The notes under the pieces are model-generated. The model had not been told where the DNA came from and ran no database searches. It saw only the letters and a list, made by a program, of their open reading frames with translations. A stretch of 64,000 nt of DNA, from contig NZ_CP029078.1 of NCBI RefSeq assembly GCF_005222485.1, positions 6,387,501 to 6,451,500 on the forward strand, given 5' to 3'. The stretch comes from Streptomyces griseoviridis (GTDB lineage Bacteria > Actinomycetota > Actinomycetes > Streptomycetales > Streptomycetaceae). The translations under genes and the position numbers were made by a program. Below are positions 58,618 to 64,000 of this stretch, piece after piece. Position 1 is the stretch's first letter; each line of letters starts with the position of its first letter.

Positions 58618-60147
58618 ATGACCATCAGCAGCGACCGGAGCCCGGCAGTGGACACCTCAGCGCCCAAGACCTACGAAGTCCGTACCTACGGGTGCCAGAT
58701 GAACGTCCACGACTCCGAGCGATTGTCCGGGCTGCTGGAGGGCGCGGGCTACGTGCGCGCGCCCGAGGGGTCCGACGGCGACGCGGACGTCGTCGTCTTC
58801 AACACCTGCGCGGTCCGTGAGAACGCCGACAACCGGCTCTACGGCAACCTCGGCCGGCTCGCGCCGCGCAAGGTGAGCAGGCCCGGCATGCAGATCGCGG
58901 TCGGCGGCTGCCTCGCCCAGAAGGACCGCGACACCATCGTGAAGAAGGCGCCCTGGGTGGACGTCGTCTTCGGCACGCACAACATCGGCAAGCTGCCGGT
59001 CCTGCTGGAGCGCGCCAGGGTCCAGGAAGAGGCGCAGGTCGAGATCGCCGAGTCCCTCGAGGCGTTCCCCTCCACGCTGCCGACCCGGCGCGAGAGCGCC
59101 TACGCGGCGTGGGTGTCGATCTCCGTCGGCTGCAACAACACCTGCACCTTCTGCATCGTGCCCGCGCTGCGCGGCAAGGAGAAGGACCGCAGGACCGGCG
59201 ACATCCTCGCCGAGGTCGAGGCGCTGGTCGCGGAGGGCGTCAGCGAGGTCACCCTGCTCGGGCAGAACGTCAACGCCTACGGCTCCGACATCGGCGACCG
59301 CGAGGCGTTCAGCAAGCTGCTGCGGGCCTGCGGCTCGATCGACGGCCTGGAGCGCGTCCGCTTCACCTCACCGCACCCCCGCGACTTCACCGACGACGTC
59401 ATCGCTGCCATGGCCGAGACGCCCAACGTGATGCCGCAGCTCCACATGCCGCTCCAGTCGGGTTCCGACCCGGTCCTCAAGGCGATGCGCCGCTCCTACC
59501 GGCAGGAGCGCTACCTCGGGATCATCGAGAAGGTCCGCGCCGCCATCCCGCACGCCGCGATCACCACGGACATCATCGTGGGCTTCCCCGGCGAGACGGA
59601 GGAGGACTTCGAGCAGACCCTGCACGTCGTCCGCGAGGCCAGGTTCGCGCAGGCGTTCACCTTCCAGTACTCCAAGCGGCCCGGCACCCCGGCGGCCACC
59701 ATGGACGGGCAGATCCCCAAGGAGGTCGTCCAGGCCCGCTACGAGCGGCTGGTCGCGCTCCAGGAGGAGATCTCCTGGGAGGAGAACAAGAAGCAGGTCG
59801 GCCGCACCCTCGACCTGATGGTCGCCGAGGGCGAGGGCCGCAAGGACGGCGCCACCCACCGCCTCTCCGGACGCGCCCCCGACAACCGGCTGGTCCACTT
59901 CACCAAGCCCGACGAGCCGGTGCGCCCCGGTGACGTCGTCACCGTCGAGATCAGCTATGCGGCCCCGCACCACCTCCTCGCCGAGGGCGCCGCCCTCGCC
60001 GTCCGCCGCACCCGCGCGGGCGACGCCTGGGAGAGGCGCAACGCCGCCGAGGCCGCGAAGCCGGCCGGCGTCATGCTGGGCCTCCCGAAGATCGGCGCCC
60101 CGGCCCCGCTGCCGGTCGCGACGGGCAGCGGCTGCGGCTGCGACTGA
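58618..60147 (+). CDS. miaB: tRNA-2-methylthio-N6-isopentenyladenosine synthase MiaB
   Basis: A 509-residue radical-SAM methylthiotransferase that converts i6A37 of tRNA to ms2i6A. The auxiliary-cluster cysteines are at YGCQMN (Cys26), [10 protein letters not shown] and GGCLAQK. The radical-SAM motif is Cys172-x3-Cys176-x2-Cys179 (GCNNTCTFC), and a TRAM domain follows at about 385-455. YGCQMN and VRENAD mark MiaB rather than RimO. The C-terminus ends GSGCGCD, as usual in Streptomyces. Its partner miaA is at 62153. Confidence 0.97.
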   Translation: MTISSDRSPAVDTSAPKTYEVRTYGCQMNVHDSERLSGLLEGAGYVRAPEGSDGDADVVVFNTCAVRENADNRLYGNLGRLAPRKVSRPGMQIAVGGCLAQKDRDTIVKKAPWVDVVFGTHNIGKLPVLLERARVQEEAQVEIAESLEAFPSTLPTRRESAYAAWVSISVGCNNTCTFCIVPALRGKEKDRRTGDILAEVEALVAEGVSEVTLLGQNVNAYGSDIGDREAFSKLLRACGSIDGLERVRFTSPHPRDFTDDVIAAMAETPNVMPQLHMPLQSGSDPVLKAMRRSYRQERYLGIIEKVRAAIPHAAITTDIIVGFPGETEEDFEQTLHVVREARFAQAFTFQYSKRPGTPAATMDGQIPKEVVQARYERLVALQEEISWEENKKQVGRTLDLMVAEGEGRKDGATHRLSGRAPDNRLVHFTKPDEPVRPGDVVTVEISYAAPHHLLAEGAALAVRRTRAGDAWERRNAAEAAKPAGVMLGLPKIGAPAPLPVATGSGCGCD

Positions 60148-60323
60148 CCCACCGGACGACGGCGCGACAGGCGGGCCGCCGGGACAGGCGGGGCCAACTC
60201 ACCTGACCCGGCTGACTCGCCCTACCCGCCCGACCGGGCTGACCCGCCCGACCGACGCGGCGGCCTGACGCCCTGACGGCGGTCCGAAGGGCCCACCGGA
60301 CGGGGCGTTCCGGCGGTCCGGGT

Positions 60324-60336
60324 TACGCTGCCGATC
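60324..60336 (+). promoter_or_regulatory. Leaderless promoter -10 of the LigB-like gene
   Basis: TACGCT (60324-60329) followed by 7 nt and ATG 60337. No ribosome site is seen. Confidence 0.45.
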
Positions 60337-61146
60337 ATGCTTGTCGCCGCCGCCGTCTGCCCCTGTCCGCCGCTTCTCGTCCCCGAGGTCGCCGCGGGCG
60401 CCGCCCCCGAGCTCGACGCGGCCCGCGCCGCCTGCGCGGACGCCCTCGGGGTGCTCGCCGCCGCCCGGCCCGATCTGCTGGTGGTCGTCGGCCCCGCGGG
60501 AGCTGACACCCGCGGCCGCCACCCCCAGGGCACGCCGGGTTCCTTCCGGGGCTTCGGCGTCGACCTCGACGTCACCCTCGGGACCGTCGAGAACGTCGTC
60601 CCGAACGGCGCGAGTGCCGAGGACGGCGGGACCGGGAGGACCGGAGGGACCGGGGTGACCGGCGCGAACGGCGATGACCGGGCCCTGACGTCCGGGCCCG
60701 GCCGGGCTCTCCCGCCGTCCCTGGCCGTGGCCGGCTGGCTGCTGGCGCGGGTCGGGTGGGCCGCCGCCCCGGTCGACGGGCTCGGGGTCGAGGAGACGAC
60801 GGAAACCGAGCGGTGCCTTCAGGCAGGGCGGGACATCGCCGGCCGAGCCCGGCGGGTCGCGCTGCTGGTGATGGGCGACGCCAGCGCGTGCCGCACGCTC
60901 AAGGCGCCCGGCTATCTCGACGACCGGGCCGCGCCCTTCGACGCGGCCGTGGCGCGGGCGCTGCGGGACGCCGACCTGGCCGCCCTGCGCGCCCTCGACG
61001 CCCCGCTCGCCCGCGAGCTGAAGGCCGCGGGCCGCGCCCCCTGGCAGGTCCTCGCGGGCGCGGCCGAGGGCGCGGACCTCACCGGCGGTCTCCTCTACGA
61101 GGACGCGCCCTACGGCGTGGGCTACCTGGTCGCGAGCTGGTCCTGA
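60337..61146 (+). CDS. Class III extradiol dioxygenase-like (LigB fold) protein lacking metal ligands
   Basis: 269 residues with the LigB/Memo-type fold start (MLVAAAVCPCPPLLVPEV) and core (PDLLVVVGPA, ALLVMGDAS, LYEDAPYGVGYLVA). The family's metal site needs two His and a Glu. Here the usual CPHPP is CPCPP and the whole protein has only one His (His62), so an extradiol dioxygenase reaction is not expected. A Gly/Thr repeat insertion (GTGRTGGTGVTGANG) lies at about 99-113. It is found between miaB and miaA, a stable Streptomyces arrangement, so a conserved non-catalytic role is possible. Confidence 0.85.
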   Translation: MLVAAAVCPCPPLLVPEVAAGAAPELDAARAACADALGVLAAARPDLLVVVGPAGADTRGRHPQGTPGSFRGFGVDLDVTLGTVENVVPNGASAEDGGTGRTGGTGVTGANGDDRALTSGPGRALPPSLAVAGWLLARVGWAAAPVDGLGVEETTETERCLQAGRDIAGRARRVALLVMGDASACRTLKAPGYLDDRAAPFDAAVARALRDADLAALRALDAPLARELKAAGRAPWQVLAGAAEGADLTGGLLYEDAPYGVGYLVASWS

Positions 61147-61198
61147 CCTCCGCGTCCTCGCCCGCACGCCCGTACGCCCGCCCGCACGCCCGCGCGCA

Positions 61199-61253
61199 CG
61201 AGAACGGCGGACGGCCCGGAGCTGCTGTGCTCCCGGGGCGTCCGCCGTTCTCG
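61199..61253. terminator. Bidirectional terminator between the LigB-like gene and the antitoxin-like gene
   Basis: Perfect 15-bp arms CGAGAACGGCGGACG and complement, with further partial pairing inside the 25-nt loop. It lies between converging genes. Confidence 0.85.
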
Positions 61254-61272
61254 TACGGGGTGTCAACGGCCG

Positions 61273-61647
61273 TTACGGCGTCGGAGGTGCTCCGCCGGGC
61301 CGAGTGGGATCGCTGGGACCAGTCGGGCCCGTCGGGCCGGCAGAACCAGCCGGACCAGCCGGACCAGACGGATCAACCGGTCCAGTGGAACCGGTCGGGC
61401 CCGTCGGTCGGGTCGGGTCGGTCGGGCCCGTGGTGCCGTCCTTGTGCGCGAGTCGGTCAACGGCGCCCTTGGCCTTGCCCGTTCCCGACTCGATCTTGTC
61501 GCTGTACTTGCCCTTGGTCTTCTCGTCGACCGCCTTGGCGGCCTTGTCCAGACCCTGAGCGATCTTGTCCCCGTGCTGCTGCGCGAGGTCCGAGACCTTG
61601 TCCTTGGCCGGGTTGAGCTTGGCTTTCCAGTTGTCCAGAAGACCCAT
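61273..61647 (-). CDS. MT0933/Rv0909-type antitoxin-like small protein with a collagen-like tail
   Basis: 124 residues. The first about 70 ([20 protein letters not shown], then [26 protein letters not shown]) match the MT0933_antitox family of actinobacteria. The tail (about 73-120) is Gly-Pro-Thr/Gly-Pro-Ala triplets, such as TGPTGPSDP, like a collagen repeat. No toxin gene is adjacent, so the name is by family only. The ATG has a strong AAGGTGA site and lies 15 bp downstream of the next gene, forming a two-gene operon with it. Confidence 0.85.
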   Translation of the reverse strand: MGLLDNWKAKLNPAKDKVSDLAQQHGDKIAQGLDKAAKAVDEKTKGKYSDKIESGTGKAKGAVDRLAHKDGTTGPTDPTRPTGPTGSTGPVDPSGPAGPAGSAGPTGPTGPSDPTRPGGAPPTP

Positions 61648-61662
61648 GGTTCACCTTCCCTG

Positions 61663-61971
61663 TCACCTGCGGGCGCCCTCGTCGGCTTCACTGTCGGTCG
61701 CCTGTCCGACGGACTGCTGTTTAGGGATGCCGATACCCTCACCGGCCCCCTCCACACCGCCTTCGGCCGCCGCCGTGACCTCGGCGTCCGCTCCGGCCCC
61801 GGTCTCCACCGGCGCCGGCTCGACGGCCGTCGCCGCGTCCGCCGCGCCGGCTTCCGCGTCCGCGGCCCCGGCCTCGGCCGCGGTGCTCGGTGCCTCGGCG
61901 GTCGTCGTCTCCTCCGCAGCCGCCTCCTCGGTAGCCTTCGACCTCCGGATAAGCCGTGCGAAAACGCCCAT
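61663..61971 (-). CDS. Small Ala/Glu-rich conserved hypothetical protein
   Basis: 102 residues. A basic start (GVFARLIRRSK) is followed by a low-complexity Ala/Glu/Thr middle and a distinctive end, GIPKQQSVGQATDSEADEGARR, which suggests a short binding motif. AAGGAG lies before the ATG. It is the first gene of the operon with the antitoxin-like gene. No function is assigned. Confidence 0.75.
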   Translation of the reverse strand: MGVFARLIRRSKATEEAAAEETTTAEAPSTAAEAGAADAEAGAADAATAVEPAPVETGAGADAEVTAAAEGGVEGAGEGIGIPKQQSVGQATDSEADEGARR

Positions 61972-62152
61972 ATCAACTCCTTACGGTACTCGCGCGGGTG
62001 GGATCCCGCGTCGTCCGGTGCGTCCGAACGCGTCCCCCGGCCCGCCGTCCGTCGGGACCGGACGGCGAGAACCACAACGGGCAACGACACCGCTCCGACG
62101 CCGTCACGTAGCTCGTTCGAGGAGCACCCTCCGGGTTTGCGAGACTGGTCCC

Positions 62153-63091
62153 GTGAGCAGCGCATCTTCCGCCCCCCGAGTCATCGCCGTCGTCGGTCCC
62201 ACGGCGGCCGGAAAGTCCGATCTGGGCGTCTTCCTCGCCCACCGGCTCGGCGGCGAGGTCGTCAACGCCGACTCGATGCAGCTGTACCGGGGGATGGACA
62301 TCGGCACCGCCAAGCTGACGCCCGACGAACGCGGAGGCGTCCCGCACCACCTCCTCGACATCTGGGACGTCACCGTCACCGCGTCCGTCGCCGAGTACCA
62401 GCGGCTCGCCCGGGAGCGGATCGACGCGCTGCTCGCCGAGGGGCGCTGGCCGATCCTGGTCGGCGGCTCGGGCCTCTACGTCCGGGGCGCCGTCGACAAC
62501 CTGGAGTTCCCCGGCACCGACCCCGAGGTCAGGGCCCGTCTGGAGGACGAGCTGACGCTGCGCGGCTCGGGCGCCCTGCACGCCCGCCTCGCCGCCGCCG
62601 ACCCCGGCGCGGCCCACGCGATCCTGCCCAGCAACGGGCGCCGGATCGTGCGCGCGCTGGAGGTCATCGAGATCACCGGACGCCCCTTCACGGCCAACCT
62701 CCCGGGCCACGACTCGGTCTACGACACCGTCCAGATCGGCGTCGACGTGGCCCGGCCCGAGCTCGACGAGCGGATCGCCCGCCGGGTGGACCGGATGTGG
62801 GACGCGGGACTCGTCGAGGAAGTGCGCGCACTGGAGGCGCGCGGGCTGCGCGAGGGGCGCACGGCGTCCCGCGCGCTCGGCTACCAGCAGGTGCTCGCCG
62901 CGCTGGCCGGCGAGTGCACCCTCGACGACGCGAGGACCGAGACCGTACGGGCCACCAAACGCTTCGCGCGCCGTCAGGATTCGTGGTTCAGGCGGGACCC
63001 GCGGGTGCACTGGCTCAGTGGGGCCGCGGCGGATCGCACGGAACTTCCGCACCTCGCACTGGCGTTGCTCGAACGACCGGTCACAGCCTGA
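62153..63091 (+). CDS. miaA: tRNA dimethylallyltransferase MiaA
   Basis: A 312-residue enzyme that adds dimethylallyl to A37 of tRNAs reading UNN codons, making the substrate of MiaB. The P-loop is GPTAAGKS, followed by VNADSMQLYRGMDIGTAK, HHLLDIWDV, GGSGLYVRG and RFARRQDSWFRRD. The GTG at 62153 starts just before the P-loop. GAGACT (62141-62146) lies 6 nt upstream and there is no ribosome site, so the transcript is probably leaderless. Confidence 0.97.
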   Translation: MSSASSAPRVIAVVGPTAAGKSDLGVFLAHRLGGEVVNADSMQLYRGMDIGTAKLTPDERGGVPHHLLDIWDVTVTASVAEYQRLARERIDALLAEGRWPILVGGSGLYVRGAVDNLEFPGTDPEVRARLEDELTLRGSGALHARLAAADPGAAHAILPSNGRRIVRALEVIEITGRPFTANLPGHDSVYDTVQIGVDVARPELDERIARRVDRMWDAGLVEEVRALEARGLREGRTASRALGYQQVLAALAGECTLDDARTETVRATKRFARRQDSWFRRDPRVHWLSGAAADRTELPHLALALLERPVTA

Positions 63092-63194
63092 TCACGTCAT
63101 GGCATCGGGACGCCCCGGCCGTCATCGCGGACTTCGGGGCCGTGCCATCATCGAGCTTCGATCGACCTAGTCCTAGTTGGGAGGGCGCGTGGCG

Positions 63195-63710
63195 ATGGAG
63201 GCCGGCCCTCGCGACACCGCACAAGGAACCGAGCCCTTCACCGCCGACAGCGGTGGGCCGGATCTCGACCCGGAGCAGGACGCCGACCGGCTGAGCCCGG
63301 ACGGTCCCGACGACACCGAGGGCGGGGTCACCGCCGACGGACCCGAGCCCGAGGAGATGTTCGCGGGCGGCCCCGAGGTCGAGGTGGAGCTCCGCCCGCA
63401 GCGCAGGCTGCGGCTGTGGCATCTCGCCCCCATCGTGGCCCTGGCCGCGGTCGGCTCGCTGATGTTCGCCTTCCCGCTCGCCTTCGACTTCGGCGACAGC
63501 GGCGCCGTGATCGCGATGCTGGGGCTGCTGATCTGCTCCTGCGCCGCGGGCTGGGGCATGATGGCCGCCCGCCGCGTCGGCCACACCTGGCCCGGCCTGC
63601 CCGCGCGCGCGTCCGGGCGTCGCCCCGACTGGCGGGTCGTCCTCGCGTACGCCGTCGTCGTGGGCGCGGTGGTCGTCCTCGCGGTGTGGCGCGTGGCCCG
63701 CCTGCGCTAG
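63195..63710 (+). CDS. Conserved hypothetical membrane protein
   Basis: About 171 residues. An acidic disordered N-terminal half (about 1-70) is followed by three membrane segments (about 78-100, 106-128 and 148-168). The ATG at 63195 follows GGGAGGG at 9 nt; the GTG at 63189 is too close to that site. It lies between miaA and dapF. The function is unknown. Confidence 0.8.
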   Translation: MEAGPRDTAQGTEPFTADSGGPDLDPEQDADRLSPDGPDDTEGGVTADGPEPEEMFAGGPEVEVELRPQRRLRLWHLAPIVALAAVGSLMFAFPLAFDFGDSGAVIAMLGLLICSCAAGWGMMAARRVGHTWPGLPARASGRRPDWRVVLAYAVVVGAVVVLAVWRVARLR

Positions 63711-63762
63711 CCGCGCGCTCCGCCCCGCGCTCCCGGCGGCGGTGACTGTCGGTGCCTGGCCG

Positions 63763-63774
63763 TACGATCGAGGA
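63763..63774 (+). promoter_or_regulatory. Leaderless promoter -10 of dapF
   Basis: TACGAT (63763-63768) followed by 6 nt and ATG 63775. The AGGA within those 6 nt is too close to serve as a ribosome site. Confidence 0.5.
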
Positions 63775-64000
63775 ATGAGCACGCGGATCGCCTTCCTCAA
63801 GGGGCACGGCACGGAGAACGACTTCGTGATCGTCCCCGACCCGGAGAACACCCTCGACCTGCCCCCGGCCGCCGTCGCCGCGCTGTGCGACCGCCGCGCG
63901 GGCATCGGCGGGGACGGCCTGCTGCACGTGGTGCGCTCCGCCGCGCACCCCGAGGCCCGGGGCATGGCGGCCGAGGCCGAGTGGTTCATGGACTACCGCA
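63775..64000 (+). CDS. dapF: Diaminopimelate epimerase DapF, 5' part
   Basis: The first 75 codons; the gene runs past the end of the window. RIAFLKGHGTENDFVIVPD and CDRRAGIGGDGLL (with the first active-site Cys in ALCDRRAGIGGDG) identify DapF, which converts LL- to meso-diaminopimelate for lysine and cell-wall synthesis. Confidence 0.95.
   Translation, partial: MSTRIAFLKGHGTENDFVIVPDPENTLDLPPAAVAALCDRRAGIGGDGLLHVVRSAAHPEARGMAAEAEWFMDYR

Noticed and set aside
60337..61146. Calling the LigB-like protein an active extradiol dioxygenase
   Set aside because: The two metal-binding histidines cannot be present because the protein has one histidine in all.
61273..61647. Calling a toxin-antitoxin system
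   Set aside because: Only an antitoxin-family match is seen; the operon partner has no toxin fold that I can recognise.

Overview
The window is high-GC actinobacterial chromosome, almost certainly Streptomyces. The evidence is the very high GC with G/C third codon positions, frequent GTG/TTG starts, leaderless promoters, and a gene order that from memory matches the S. coelicolor core around recA: rrn, osaA-osaB, ftsK, rimO-pgsA-cinA, lhr, recA-recX, gluABCD-gluR-gluK, miaB, miaA, dapF. No integrase, transposase or CRISPR array was seen.

Layout. 1-2285: 3' end of a 23S rRNA gene, 5S rRNA, rrn terminator, a shortened DegT-like aminotransferase homologue and tRNA-Thr(GGT). 2315-11817: a multidomain PP2C phosphatase divergent from the HAMP-repeat hybrid kinase osaA and its regulator osaB. 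11941-20652: ftsK, a RodZ-like protein, the overlapping rimO-pgsA-cinA operon, clgR and dps. 20600-30485: an SDR, a Nei-type glycosylase, the helicase Lhr, an AraC regulator with azlCD, and a toroid-fold protein. 30566-34708: DUF3046, an AI-2E family transporter, recA and recX. Three of these transcription units (lhr, the AI-2E gene, recA) carry RecA-NDp (PafBC-type) DNA-damage promoters, and recA also has a LexA-type box.

34873-38639: a rhodanese/cysteine dioxygenase pair behind a cysteine-rich leader peptide, then a 158-bp tandem repeat grown from the 3' end of a flavin monooxygenase gene. 38900-46088: the glutamate ABC transporter gluABCD, its divergent two-component system gluR-gluK, a TAXI binding protein and a MazG-like NTP pyrophosphohydrolase. 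46155-49693: a KhtTU-like K+/H+ antiporter and a NarL-type two-component system.

49834-58505 is the most interesting block. It looks like a poly-gamma-glutamate (PGA) biosynthesis locus: a CapA lipoprotein, a four-TM double-sensor/double-HAMP protein with no output domain, PgsB with a 318-residue disordered tail, PgsC, and a membrane-anchored NlpC/P60 peptidase in the position where Bacillus carries the PGA depolymerase PgdS. 58618-64000: miaB, a LigB-fold protein without its metal-binding histidines, a small antitoxin-like operon, miaA, a membrane protein and the start of dapF.

A theme runs through the window. Short tandem repeats (6, 9, 10-11, 21 and 158 bp) have expanded both between genes and inside genes, giving low-complexity segments in PgsA, the SDR, Lhr, cysteine dioxygenase, PgsB and the antitoxin-like protein.
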